DNA of 64,000 nucleotides, from positions 124,001 through 188,000 of the forward strand of contig CAYJKN010000006.1 of the NCBI GenBank assembly GCA_964371075.1. Direction: 5' to 3'. Shown one piece after another: positions 1-7,853 of the stretch (within the stretch, counting starts at the first letter, position 1; each line of letters starts with the position of its first letter). A program made the position numbers and the translations under genes. The notes beneath the pieces are model-generated. The model did no database searches. It was not told where the DNA came from and saw nothing but the letters and a program-made list of their open reading frames with translations. The stretch is from UTCHB3 sp964371075 (lineage in GTDB: Bacteria > Bacteroidota > Ignavibacteria > Ignavibacteriales > Ignavibacteriaceae).

Positions 1-792
1 TATCTAAAAGCACTAAACACAGCATTCGATAATCGATGGATTGATGTACACGAGACAGCCGGGAAGAGATCGGGGGCTTATTCATCAGGCTGTACATATG
101 GAGTTCATCCGTATGTACTCATGAATTTTACGGGGATGTTAAATGATGTCTTCACTCTTGCTCACGAGATGGGGCACAATATGCATTCGTGGTTTACAGG
201 TGAAAACCAGCCTCCTGTTTATGCAGATTATTCGATTTTTCTTGCCGAGGTTGCATCAACCTTTAACGAGTCGCTTTTACTTGAGCACCTGATAAAACTG
301 AGTGAGAGCAATGAAGAAAAACTTATGCTGATGGAAAAATTTCTTAATAATGTAACAGCTACATTTTATAGACAAACCATGTTCGCTGAATATGAGAAAA
401 TGGCATATGAAACTCTCGAATCGGGCAAACCTCTTACTGCAACCGAATTAAAAACTGCTTACAAGGAAGTATATGCCAGGTATTGGGGACCTGCGATGTT
501 CATCGATGAAGAAGAGGAATACACATGGGCGAGGATACCTCATTTTTATTATAACTTCTATGTCTATCAATATGCAACAGGGATGGCGGCATCGGAAGCT
601 TTAGTAAATTGTGTAAAAAATGAGGGACAGCCAGCAGTTGATCGTTATCTTCAATTCCTCAAATCGGGCAAGTCAAAATATTCAATAGAAATTTTGAAAA
701 ACGCCGGAGTTGATATGGCTAAGCCTGATGCAATAACTGCGGTCATAAAAAAGATGGAGAGAGTATTGAATGAAATGGAGAGTCTTCTCTGA
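1..792 (+). CDS. pepF: Oligoendopeptidase F, M3 family zinc metallopeptidase (C-terminal part)
   Basis: The frame is open from base 1, so the gene begins outside the window and about 263 C-terminal residues are present. The zinc motif HEMGH is encoded at 163-177, followed by the downstream glutamate region (AEVASTFNES) that supplies the third zinc ligand in M3 peptidases. The remainder is the helical M3 fold, with the GPAMFIDEEEEYTWARIPHF segment typical of PepF. The family cleaves short peptides in the cytoplasm. The apparent ATG at 121 is internal, because upstream codons also match the family (RSGAYSSG, VHPYVLMNF). The gene ends directly against a convergent gene with no terminator between them. 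Confidence 0.93.
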   Translation, partial: YLKALNTAFDNRWIDVHETAGKRSGAYSSGCTYGVHPYVLMNFTGMLNDVFTLAHEMGHNMHSWFTGENQPPVYADYSIFLAEVASTFNESLLLEHLIKLSESNEEKLMLMEKFLNNVTATFYRQTMFAEYEKMAYETLESGKPLTATELKTAYKEVYARYWGPAMFIDEEEEYTWARIPHFYYNFYVYQYATGMAASEALVNCVKNEGQPAVDRYLQFLKSGKSKYSIEILKNAGVDMAKPDAITAVIKKMERVLNEMESLL

Positions 793-1383
793 TTAACGGA
801 AGTTGAAATTGCTCTTTCCGGGAACCGATCTGCCACCCTGAGGTGAGTTGCCTTGACCAGCAAAAAGAGTTTGATTCCTCATGGAAGCTTGTGTAGCGGT
901 CGATTTATTCTGAGGTGAATAGTCGATGTTTGCTGCACTGACTCCTCTGAAGGAGGCTTGCTGAGCATTTACGACCTGAAAAACATTCCTTTTGGGGATT
1001 GTTTTTTGAACCATACTCATTGAAACTCTGCTCTGAGTTCTCGAGCGTCGGGCTTCGTCATTTCGGCGAACAGGAGGGTCAGGAGCTTTAAGCTTCTCAG
1101 GGTTCTCCACTGTTGCTTTGGCTTCAACGGTGGCTGCGGTTTTATCGCTGCCTGGTTTTTTTTCCTTAGAGGGGATTCTTGCTTTTTTGACTTGAGGCTG
1201 GTTTGGATTTTTTTGCATAGCAAGTTGAGCAGCATACAGTTCCGGACCCGTTTTAGGGGGTTTTTTTCCGGTAACCAAAGCTTTAAGTTTGGCAAAGCCG
1301 AAGGACATAATAATAAAAACAGTGATTACAATCGTAAAGATAATAACCACTCCTTTTACGAGAGGAATTAAGCCGGTATCCAT
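793..1383 (-). CDS. Hypothetical single-pass membrane protein with a long basic tail
   Basis: The 196-aa product has one N-terminal hydrophobic helix (about residues 8-30, LVKGVVIIFTIVITVFIIM). The rest is a polar, low-complexity region rich in Lys, Pro, Ala, Gln and Asn, with no recognisable catalytic motif. I do not recognise the family. The layout suggests an inner-membrane anchor with a disordered tail. The stop codon abuts the stop of pepF on the opposite strand. An overlapping 92-aa frame inside it (1017-1295) is treated as a shadow. The long open frame and starting hydrophobic helix make it a plausible gene, but no family support was seen. Confidence 0.6.
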   Translation of the reverse strand: MDTGLIPLVKGVVIIFTIVITVFIIMSFGFAKLKALVTGKKPPKTGPELYAAQLAMQKNPNQPQVKKARIPSKEKKPGSDKTAATVEAKATVENPEKLKAPDPPVRRNDEARRSRTQSRVSMSMVQKTIPKRNVFQVVNAQQASFRGVSAANIDYSPQNKSTATQASMRNQTLFAGQGNSPQGGRSVPGKSNFNFR

Positions 1384-1627
1384 CTATGTGCTACGATACT
1401 TTCTACAATCAACAACTTTATGATACAAATCCAAAAAGAATAGTCAGATCAACTGACATATTGTTGTCCATACTCTAAAATTGTTTTCATAAGGGAAAAA
1501 TCTCTGAATCAGAACAGATATTCAGAAATAAAATCAAATTCGAACTTAAATGTAATAAAAAAATCATTTTTAATGTAAACGATTTCATGTTAAAATTAAA
1601 TTAATAAATTAAAGGTGGAAGAGAGTG

Positions 1628-1708
1628 ATGAATAGTTTGCATTTTAAGCTAAATGGTGATAAATTAGAGGTTCTATTTGAAAAAATTTATATCCGGAGAA
1701 GTGATTAA
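1628..1708 (+). CDS. Possible 26-aa leader peptide upstream of HU
   Basis: An ATG at 1628 is preceded by a good purine-rich site (AAAGGTGGAAG, near 1612-1622) and opens 26 codons ending in TAA at 1706-1708. That stop is directly followed by the HU ATG at 1709. The predicted peptide begins MNSLHFKLNGDKLEVLFEK and is charged and not hydrophobic. The exact TAA-ATG junction and the binding site suggest a translated, coupled leader. A chance ORF cannot be excluded at this length. Confidence 0.35.
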   Translation: MNSLHFKLNGDKLEVLFEKIYIRRSD

Positions 1709-2005
1709 ATGACAAAAGCCGATATTGTTGATATTGTAGCCGAAGGAACCGGTTTAACAAAACTTGAAACTGAAGCTGTCGTGGAAGGTTTTTTCAAGAG
1801 TGTTATTGAAGCCCTGAGCAGTGGAAAAGGGATTGAAATAAGGGGTTTTGGCACTTTTAAGGTAAAAAGTAAAGCTGCCAGATATGCCCGGAATCCAAAA
1901 AATGGTGAAAAGGTATATGTGCCTGAACATTTTGTTCCTGTTTTTAAGTTTTCAAAGGATTTCAAAAATCAGGTCGATAACAGCTTAAAAAAAGTCAGTA
2001 ATTAA
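1709..2005 (+). CDS. HU-family DNA-binding protein
   Basis: The 98-aa protein matches the bacterial HU/IHF fold along its length. The N-terminal helices start MTKADIVDIVAEGTGL. The core strand is GKGIEIRGFGTFKVK, and a DNA-binding arm with RNPKNGEKVYVPEH precedes the C-terminal helix. HU proteins bind and bend DNA as dimers and organise the nucleoid. The start is supported by CGGAG at about 1694-1698. The C-terminus is slightly longer than in a minimal 90-aa HU. It follows a possible short leader ORF and lies 19 bases before the next gene, so the two may be cotranscribed. Confidence 0.93.
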   Translation: MTKADIVDIVAEGTGLTKLETEAVVEGFFKSVIEALSSGKGIEIRGFGTFKVKSKAARYARNPKNGEKVYVPEHFVPVFKFSKDFKNQVDNSLKKVSN

Positions 2006-2024
2006 AAACTAATTGAAGAGATAA

Positions 2025-2792
2025 ATGGCTGAACAAAATAAAATGATCAGTTGTCCGATATGTGGCGCCGAAAATTCTGCATCCGCAGCTTATTGCAGCG
2101 ACTGTGGGGCTTTGCTAAATCCTGAGATGAAGAAAAAGGCCGGTAAACAAGCGAATGCCGGATCGGGAGCAGGTAATAAACAAAGTAAAAAGGGTGTAAA
2201 ATCGGGGAGTAGTCCGGAAAAAACAGCCGTTATTTCACTTGTTGTTCTAATCATTTTAGCGCTTATTGCACTGATCTCCTCTGGAGTATTTGATTCACCT
2301 TCAGAGATAGATGCTCACGCGGGACACAATCATCCGCCGGGGCAACATGACGCTCCTCAAAACCAGTTGGGTAGTGGAACTCAGATTAATCCTGATATCA
2401 TGAACATGGAGAAACAACTTTCAGAAGCCCCCGATAATATCGAACTGAAACTACAGTTGGCACATGCTTATTTTGATGCCGGGAATTTTGAAAAAGCGAT
2501 TCCATTATATAAAGATTACCTTGTGAAAAAGCCAGGAGTTCCGGATGTATTAGTGGATCTTGGCGTCTGCTTTTTCAACAAAAACGACCTTAAACAGGCC
2601 GAAGATTATTTTAAACAGGCCCTCACAACTGATCCCAAACATCAGATTGCACATTTGAATATGGGTGTTGTGAACCTTACAAATAACAAAATGGACGAAG
2701 CCAATGATTGGCTGACAAAAGCCATTGCAATTGATCCTAATTCAAATGCAGCAAAACAAGCTCAGAATTTAATTGAAAAAAACAAAAAATAA
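2025..2792 (+). CDS. Zinc-ribbon, transmembrane, tetratricopeptide-repeat protein
   Basis: The 255-aa product has four modules. An N-terminal zinc ribbon uses Cys10, Cys13, Cys24 and Cys27 (CPIC then CSDC). A Lys/Gly-rich linker leads to one transmembrane helix at about residues 67-87. A His-rich stretch follows (HAGHNHPPGQHD), and the C-terminal part (about 125-250) carries TPR helices such as ELKLQLAHAYFDAGNFEKAI and AHLNMGVVNLTNNKMDEA. The topology suggests a cytoplasmic zinc ribbon and an external TPR scaffold, probably for protein-protein contacts. The His cluster could bind metal, which is inference. No enzymatic motif is seen. Confidence 0.8.
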   Translation: MAEQNKMISCPICGAENSASAAYCSDCGALLNPEMKKKAGKQANAGSGAGNKQSKKGVKSGSSPEKTAVISLVVLIILALIALISSGVFDSPSEIDAHAGHNHPPGQHDAPQNQLGSGTQINPDIMNMEKQLSEAPDNIELKLQLAHAYFDAGNFEKAIPLYKDYLVKKPGVPDVLVDLGVCFFNKNDLKQAEDYFKQALTTDPKHQIAHLNMGVVNLTNNKMDEANDWLTKAIAIDPNSNAAKQAQNLIEKNKK

Positions 2793-2808
2793 CCCAATGG
2801 AGGTTTAG

Positions 2809-2904
2809 ATGCCCTGTGGAAAAAAACGCAAAAGACATAAAATGTCAACGCACAAGCGCAAAAAAAGATTGAGAAAAAACAGACATAAAAAAAGAGTAAG
2901 ATAG
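2809..2904 (+). CDS. 31-aa AURKAIP1/COX24-domain (mS38-like) basic ribosome-associated protein
   Basis: ATG at 2809 follows a strong GGAGG site (2799-2803) and encodes 31 residues, starting MPCGKKRKRHKM and made almost entirely of Lys, Arg and His. This is the small protein found across Bacteroidota and relatives with the COX24 C-terminal / AURKAIP1 signature. The family is related to mitochondrial mS38, and I recall mycobacterial bS22 being compared with it. It is probably a small-subunit ribosomal component. It lies just downstream of the zinc-ribbon gene and just upstream of tRNA-Thr, and it is easily missed by gene callers. Confidence 0.8.
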   Translation: MPCGKKRKRHKMSTHKRKKRLRKNRHKKRVR

Positions 2905-2932
2905 TCCTCTCTTTTTCAATCTTATTGTAGAA

Positions 2933-3005
2933 GCCACCTTAGCTCAGCTGGTAGAGCAATTCATTCGTAATGAATAGGTCGCCGGTTCGATTCCGGCAGG
3001 TGGCT
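2933..3005 (+). tRNA. tRNA-Thr (anticodon CGU)
   Basis: A complete cloverleaf can be drawn. The acceptor stem is GCCACCT with AGGTGGC and discriminator T at 3005. The D-arm is AGCTCAGCTGGTAGAGC, the anticodon stem is ATTCA/TGAAT with loop TTCGTAA, and the T-arm is GCCGG TTCGATT CCGGC. The anticodon CGT reads ACG threonine codons. The 3' CCA is not encoded (the sequence continues CCGTG), so it must be added post-transcriptionally. Confidence 0.96.
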
Positions 3006-3018
3006 CCGTGTATTTTAA

Positions 3019-3053
3019 AATGCAGTAATTCAATAATGCAATAATCCAATAAT
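3019..3053. repeat. TGCAGTAAT-type short AT-rich repeat
   Basis: A run of near-identical short units (TGCAGTAAT, TCAATAATGCAATAAT, CCAATAAT) lies between the tRNA and the end of copA. The same units occur at 18893-18927 at the end of rsmB. The repeat has no ORF and no clear hairpin, and appears to be a dispersed intergenic simple-repeat family of this genome. Confidence 0.6.
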
Positions 3054-3071
3054 ATTGGGGTTTAAAGGCCA

Positions 3072-5258
3072 CTATTTCCTTAATTTTAACCTTAAACTGT
3101 TACTAACCACACTGACGCTGCTCATAGCCATGGCTGCACCTGCTATCATTGGATCGAGCAGAAATCCGTTAATTGGATAAAGTATCCCCGCCGCAATTGG
3201 TATTCCAATGATATTATAGATAAATGCCCAAAACAGATTTTGTTTAATGGTTAAGACTGTGTCATGCGAGAGTTTTATCGCTTTTGGTATCCTTGACAAG
3301 TCGGATGCAATCAAAGTCATTTTTGCCACATCCATTGCTATATCACTTCCGGTTCCCATGGCGATGCTTAAGTCTGCCTGGGCAAGTGCATTGCTGTCGT
3401 TTATTCCATCCCCCACCATGGCTACTATTTTTCCTTCAGCTTGAAGTGATTTAACAAAATCAGCCTTTTCAGCGGGGAGAACATCCGCTTTGTAGTGGTG
3501 AATTCCGGCTTCTTCCGCAATCGATTTTGCAGTTGTCGCGTTGTCACCGGTAAGCATGTAAACCTCAATTCCTGATTCCTGAAGGGTTTTGACCGCTTCA
3601 ATTGAGGAAGGTTTAATTTTATCGGCTATGGCAATTGCTGCTAAAACCGATTGGCTCGATGCAAAATATATTACCGTGTTTGCGTGTAATTGCCAATCCG
3701 GAATCTTTGATTGGATGTCTTCAGGTACCGGTATGTTATTTTCCAACATCAATTTTAGATTCCCGACAAACCATTCTTCCTTTTTAACAACGGCTTTTAC
3801 CCCTCTTCCTGTCAGACTTTGAAATTCAGTTACATCAATATCTTCTAAGGAATCAATATATCCTGCAACAGCATCTGCCAAAGGGTGCTCTGATTTTAAT
3901 TCAATGGCTCTCAAAATGCCGGCGGATGATTGGTCGTTTTCCTTCCAAATGGCATTAACCACTTCCGGTTTTCCCTCGGTAATTGTGCCTGTTTTATCAA
4001 GCACAATCGCATTCACTCTTCGTGCTGTCTCAAGACTTTCAGCATCTTTTATCAGGATTCCTGATTCGGCTCCTTTACCTATACCAACCATTATAGCTGT
4101 AGGTGTAGCGAGTCCAAGTGCACACGGGCAGGCAATCACAAGTACTGTAACCATCGCCAATAGTCCTTGAGTGAAACTGTTTTCACCGCCAAAAATTACC
4201 CAGACAACAAGGGTTATCAGGGCAATGAGAATCACAACCGGAACAAAAATTGACGCAATTTTGTCAACAAGTTGTTGCACGGGTGCTTTGCTGCCCTGAG
4301 CATCCTGCACCATTTTGATAATACGCGCCAAAACAGTATCAGCTCCCACTTTTTCCGCGATAAAATTAAAACTTCCTTTTTGGTTTATTGTACCTGCAAA
4401 AACTTTCTCTCCGGTTGTTTTTTCCACCGGGATCGGTTCACCACTGATCATACTTTCATCAACAAATGAATTTCCTGAAGAGACAATTCCGTCAACGGCT
4501 ATTTTTTCACCCGGTTTTACGAGGATCTCATCACCAACTCTTACATCCGAGATGGGGAGTTCTCTCTGTTCATTGTTAAAAACGATTGTTACGGTTTTCG
4601 GCTGCAGGCCGATAAGTTTTTTCAGAGCTGAAGAAGTATTGCCTTTGGCTTTATCCTCGAGTAGTTTTCCCAAAAGAATAAATGCAATTACAACGGCAGC
4701 AGCTTCAAAGTAAACATGACCATGAAGTCCTCGGTCATGCCAAAAATCGGGGAAAAGGGTGTTGAAAACACTAAAAATATATGCAGTTCCGGTGCTTAAA
4801 GCTACCAGAGTATCCATGTTTGCGGTGCCGTGGGAGGTCTGTTGCCAGGCACCGACAAAAAATCTACTTCCAAAATATAGAACCACCGGTGTTGAAAGTG
4901 CCCACATGATATAGTTTGCATACGGGATGTTCATGAAGAACATCCCGATTACCACCACAGGGATCGAAAGTAGTATCGCTCCTGTTGTTTTATATTTGAG
5001 GTTTTTTGAAGCTTTTCGATTCAGGTCATCAATATCTTCGTCATCACCTTCAATTACGAGATCATAACCAAAGCTCTGAACGGAAGCTTTTAGTTGATCA
5101 GGTGTGATCTGTTTTTCGTCATATTCCACCTGAACAGTCGCATTTGCATAATTAACAATTGCAGTTGTAACGCCGGGTTGTTTTCCCAGAGTTTTTTGTA
5201 CTCTTGCAGCGCAAGATGCACAGGTCATGTTTAAGACGGGATAAGTTTGTTTTGTCAT
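3072..5258 (-). CDS. copA: Copper-translocating P1B-type ATPase
   Basis: This 728-aa product has the complete CopA plan. An N-terminal heavy-metal-associated domain has MTCASC near residues 11-16. Membrane helices follow, then the actuator motif SGEP, the metal-binding CPC helix (ACPCALG, about residue 378), the phosphorylated aspartate in DKTGT (Asp421), and the HP, GDG and GDGINDS nucleotide-domain motifs. It exports Cu(I) across the inner membrane using ATP. I chose ATG at 5258 rather than the longer frame (5291), because AGAAG lies just upstream and the shorter start gives a normal N-terminus. It runs in the same direction as the neighbouring AraC regulator. Confidence 0.95.
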   Translation of the reverse strand: MTKQTYPVLNMTCASCAARVQKTLGKQPGVTTAIVNYANATVQVEYDEKQITPDQLKASVQSFGYDLVIEGDDEDIDDLNRKASKNLKYKTTGAILLSIPVVVIGMFFMNIPYANYIMWALSTPVVLYFGSRFFVGAWQQTSHGTANMDTLVALSTGTAYIFSVFNTLFPDFWHDRGLHGHVYFEAAAVVIAFILLGKLLEDKAKGNTSSALKKLIGLQPKTVTIVFNNEQRELPISDVRVGDEILVKPGEKIAVDGIVSSGNSFVDESMISGEPIPVEKTTGEKVFAGTINQKGSFNFIAEKVGADTVLARIIKMVQDAQGSKAPVQQLVDKIASIFVPVVILIALITLVVWVIFGGENSFTQGLLAMVTVLVIACPCALGLATPTAIMVGIGKGAESGILIKDAESLETARRVNAIVLDKTGTITEGKPEVVNAIWKENDQSSAGILRAIELKSEHPLADAVAGYIDSLEDIDVTEFQSLTGRGVKAVVKKEEWFVGNLKLMLENNIPVPEDIQSKIPDWQLHANTVIYFASSQSVLAAIAIADKIKPSSIEAVKTLQESGIEVYMLTGDNATTAKSIAEEAGIHHYKADVLPAEKADFVKSLQAEGKIVAMVGDGINDSNALAQADLSIAMGTGSDIAMDVAKMTLIASDLSRIPKAIKLSHDTVLTIKQNLFWAFIYNIIGIPIAAGILYPINGFLLDPMIAGAAMAMSSVSVVSNSLRLKLRK

Positions 5259-5357
5259 TTCTTCTACCTTTTCGATTAATTTACAATACAAACTTACAGA
5301 TAGCCATAAGCCGGCATGTTACACAATAACGGGAATGATTTACATAATAATGGAATT

Positions 5358-5924
5358 TTAAACATTATCCAATGTTTTCCGAAAAGTTATACCCTGTAGC
5401 TTAAATTGGGAAGGTGTAAAACCTGTAATTTTCTTAAATTGGCTCGAGAGATGGGCTACACTGCTATAACCCAATTGATCCGATATCTCACTCAGGCTCA
5501 TTTCATTATATACAAGGAGTTCTTTCACTTTTTCTATCTTTTGCAGGATCACAAATTGTTCAATCGTGATTCCTTCTGTCTCCGAGAAAAGTTTGCTAAG
5601 GGTGGAGTATTCCCTGTTTAATTCTGCAGCGAGAACTTCAGGGAAGTTGAATTTGTCATCGACCCGATGGTGGATCCTTTCGATTACAATTGCCTTAATT
5701 CGCTCAATCTGTTGTTTCCTTTGATCATCGAGTAACTCAAAACCTGCACTCTCCAACCTCTCTCGCAATTCCAGTTTTTGTTCATTGGCAAGAGGATTTT
5801 CCAATACCACTTCCCCAAGATTTATCAAAAGGGGAACCACACCCATCTTGTTAAAAATTGATTCCACTGCCAGGATGCATCTACGGCATACCATGTTTTT
5901 TATCGTCAATTTATGTAAACTCAT
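5358..5924 (-). CDS. AraC-family regulator with an HMA-like N-terminal domain
   Basis: The product is 188 aa from ATG 5924. A TTG 24 bases upstream would add 8 residues and is less convincing. Its N-terminus resembles a heavy-metal-associated fold, with MSLHKLTIKNMVCRRC carrying a CxxC metal site. The C-terminal half is an AraC helix-turn-helix (SLSEISDQLGYSSVAHLSSQFKKITGFTPSQFK). Such proteins lie next to copper genes in Bacteroidota relatives. Its position just upstream of copA, on the same strand, suggests a copper-sensing regulator of that ATPase. The metal and the operator are inferred, not seen. Confidence 0.8.
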   Translation of the reverse strand: MSLHKLTIKNMVCRRCILAVESIFNKMGVVPLLINLGEVVLENPLANEQKLELRERLESAGFELLDDQRKQQIERIKAIVIERIHHRVDDKFNFPEVLAAELNREYSTLSKLFSETEGITIEQFVILQKIEKVKELLVYNEMSLSEISDQLGYSSVAHLSSQFKKITGFTPSQFKLQGITFRKTLDNV

Positions 5925-6065
5925 CTTTAACCATGTTTTTGTTATCAAATGGAGAAGTCAATTACCCAATATCATAAAAAATTGGATTAAAACAAAAAAG
6001 CAGGTGTTGAATTTGGAAACTATTCATATTTTTACCGGGACAATTCAGAATTATGGATTTTTTTG

Positions 6066-7448
6066 ATGTATCATAAAAAAATATTATCTCTCTTTTTTCT
6101 CGCCTCGCTCTTCTTATTCTTTGGGTGTAAATCTGAAGAAAATCCGGTTATCCCGGTCAACACCGGGGGTGAAGTTACCCAATATGGAGTTCCATTTGCC
6201 GACGTTCCTGAGACAAAAGGGGTAATAATGTATGAAATAAACCTGCGGGCATTCAGTTCTCAAGGGAATTTTGCCGGAATTGAAATCCGCCTCGATTCCA
6301 TTAAAGCTCTTGGAGTTAATGTGATTTGGCTGATGCCGATTCATCCTGTGGGTAAGTTAAAATCAGTGGGTCAGCTTGGCTCACCCTACTCTGTTCAGGA
6401 TTACAACGCTGTTAATCCCGAGTTTGGTACTCTTGATGACCTCAGGCGATTGGTGGAAATAGCACATCAAAAGGGGATAGCTGTGATCCTCGATTGGGTA
6501 GCAAATCATACTGCTTGGGATAATCCCTGGATCGCCAATAAATCCTGGTACACACAAGATGGGAGTGGAAACATAATAATCCCCGCGGGTACAAACTGGC
6601 AGGATGTGGCTGATCTAAATTATAACAGTCAGGAGATGCGAGCGTCAATGATTAAAGCGATGAAATATTGGGTTCTTGCAGCCAATATAGATGGATTTAG
6701 ATGTGACGCTGCTGATATGATCCCGTTTGATTTTTGGAAGCAGGCAATAGATTCACTTAAAACCATTCCAAACCGTAAACTGATCCTTCTCGCTGAAGGG
6801 GCAAGACTCGACCATTACACTGCCGGTTTTCAACTTACTTACGGTTGGGACTATTATAATAAAATTAAATCAGTGTTTCAGACAGGAGAGACAGCTTCAA
6901 ACATAAGATTTACTAATGCTACAGAATATAACTTCCTCCCTGCGGGTTCACACAGACTTCGATTTACATCAAATCATGATGAGTGTGCATGGTTTGATAC
7001 CCCCCTCGGAAATTTTAAGGGTAAGCCGGGTTCGATGGCAGCTTTTGTACTTACTGTTTTTAACGGTGGGGTACCTCTCATTTACAACGGTCAGGAGGTT
7101 GGGTGTTCTGTAAAACTTCCATTCTTTTCCAAAAGTCCTATAGACTGGACTACCAATCCCGATATGATGATTGAATATAAAAATATTCTTTCATTCAGAA
7201 GGGAAAATGCCACAGTTAAGGAGCCGGTTACAGCGGTTGATGCAAATGCTGATGTGGTGCTGTTCAGCAAAAAACTTGGGTCAGAAGAGGTTTTGGTTAT
7301 TGTGAATGTTCGAAATACAACAGTCAATTATCAGATTCCGATGACTTGGGCAAACTCTATTTGGAGAAATGCACTTGGTTCAAATCTTATTACTCTGAGT
7401 ACTTCAATAAATTTGGAACCATACAAATATTATGTATTGGTCAAATGA
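6066..7448 (+). CDS. Alpha-amylase-family (GH13) glycosidase, lipoprotein
   Basis: The 460-aa protein starts with a lipoprotein signal (hydrophobic stretch ending LFFGC, Cys21). The GH13 (beta/alpha)8 barrel shows region I (DWVANHT), region II GFRCDAADM with nucleophile Asp214, region III LLAEGA with acid/base Glu244, and region IV SNHDE with Asp305. All three catalytic residues are present, so it should hydrolyse alpha-glucans at the cell surface or periplasm. A short C-terminal beta domain follows. The substrate is not determined by sequence. I used ATG 6066 rather than the TTG one codon earlier. No clear Shine-Dalgarno site precedes it. It appears monocistronic. Confidence 0.9.
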   Translation: MYHKKILSLFFLASLFLFFGCKSEENPVIPVNTGGEVTQYGVPFADVPETKGVIMYEINLRAFSSQGNFAGIEIRLDSIKALGVNVIWLMPIHPVGKLKSVGQLGSPYSVQDYNAVNPEFGTLDDLRRLVEIAHQKGIAVILDWVANHTAWDNPWIANKSWYTQDGSGNIIIPAGTNWQDVADLNYNSQEMRASMIKAMKYWVLAANIDGFRCDAADMIPFDFWKQAIDSLKTIPNRKLILLAEGARLDHYTAGFQLTYGWDYYNKIKSVFQTGETASNIRFTNATEYNFLPAGSHRLRFTSNHDECAWFDTPLGNFKGKPGSMAAFVLTVFNGGVPLIYNGQEVGCSVKLPFFSKSPIDWTTNPDMMIEYKNILSFRRENATVKEPVTAVDANADVVLFSKKLGSEEVLVIVNVRNTTVNYQIPMTWANSIWRNALGSNLITLSTSINLEPYKYYVLVK

Positions 7449-7681
7449 TTTAGAGGTAAGTTCTGATTATGAATATTTAATCCTGTCAAATTAACGCTCT
7501 CGCAGATTTCGTCATGCAGAGGGCAATCGGGATAATATCTTCCTCCTCTCACTGACGGCTAAAATCCGCGATAATCCGCCTCATCCGTTTCATCCGCGTT
7601 CTATTTTAAATCTCACTCTGCGAAAATCCGTCTAATCTGAGTGTATTCGCGTCCCCCTTATCCGTCGCATCCGCGTTCTAA
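7449..7681. repeat. Intergenic CGGAT/ATCCG-phased repeat region
   Basis: The non-coding stretch after the amylase contains about a dozen ATCCG (CGGAT on the other strand) units at roughly 9-11 base spacing between about 7560 and 7680, for example ATCCGCCTCATCCGTTTCATCCGCG. Related CGGAT units occur at about 18953-18980. No ORF or tRNA was found here. It looks like a dispersed intergenic repeat family. Confidence 0.5.
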
Positions 7682-7825
7682 TTTAATGCTATCTATAAAG
7701 TTGTTCCTTTCCAATTAATAAGACATAATTTTACCGATATTGAGAAATCTGCGCTTGAAGAAATAACAGAAAATGGGATAGCGCATCGAATGGCAAGGGT
7801 ATTGTTTGGCATCAAATATGCATGA
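7682..7825 (+). pseudogene. Possible C-terminal remnant of a lost gene
   Basis: One frame is open for 47 codons, has no start codon near its beginning (a TAA lies at 7679-7681) and ends in TGA at 7823-7825. The peptide (for example DIEKSALEEITENGIAHRMA, then RVLFGIKYA) has protein-like composition, unlike translated repeat DNA. I do not recognise the family. It may be the tail of a gene cut away by the repeat region upstream. Confidence 0.25.
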
Positions 7826-7853
7826 CTAAAATAGTTAATTGTGGAAAAGGATA

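Noticed and set aside
121..792. Complete 223-aa metallopeptidase starting at 121
   Set aside because: The frame is open upstream to base 1 with family-like sequence, so the gene is only cut by the window edge.
2886..2917. Terminator after the COX24-like gene (AAAAAGAG/CTCTTTTT)
   Set aside because: The stem is AT-rich, overlaps the coding end and has a large loop. Support is too weak to list as a feature.
4315..4713. 132-aa forward frame inside copA
   Set aside because: Antisense to a complete P-type ATPase; no independent support.
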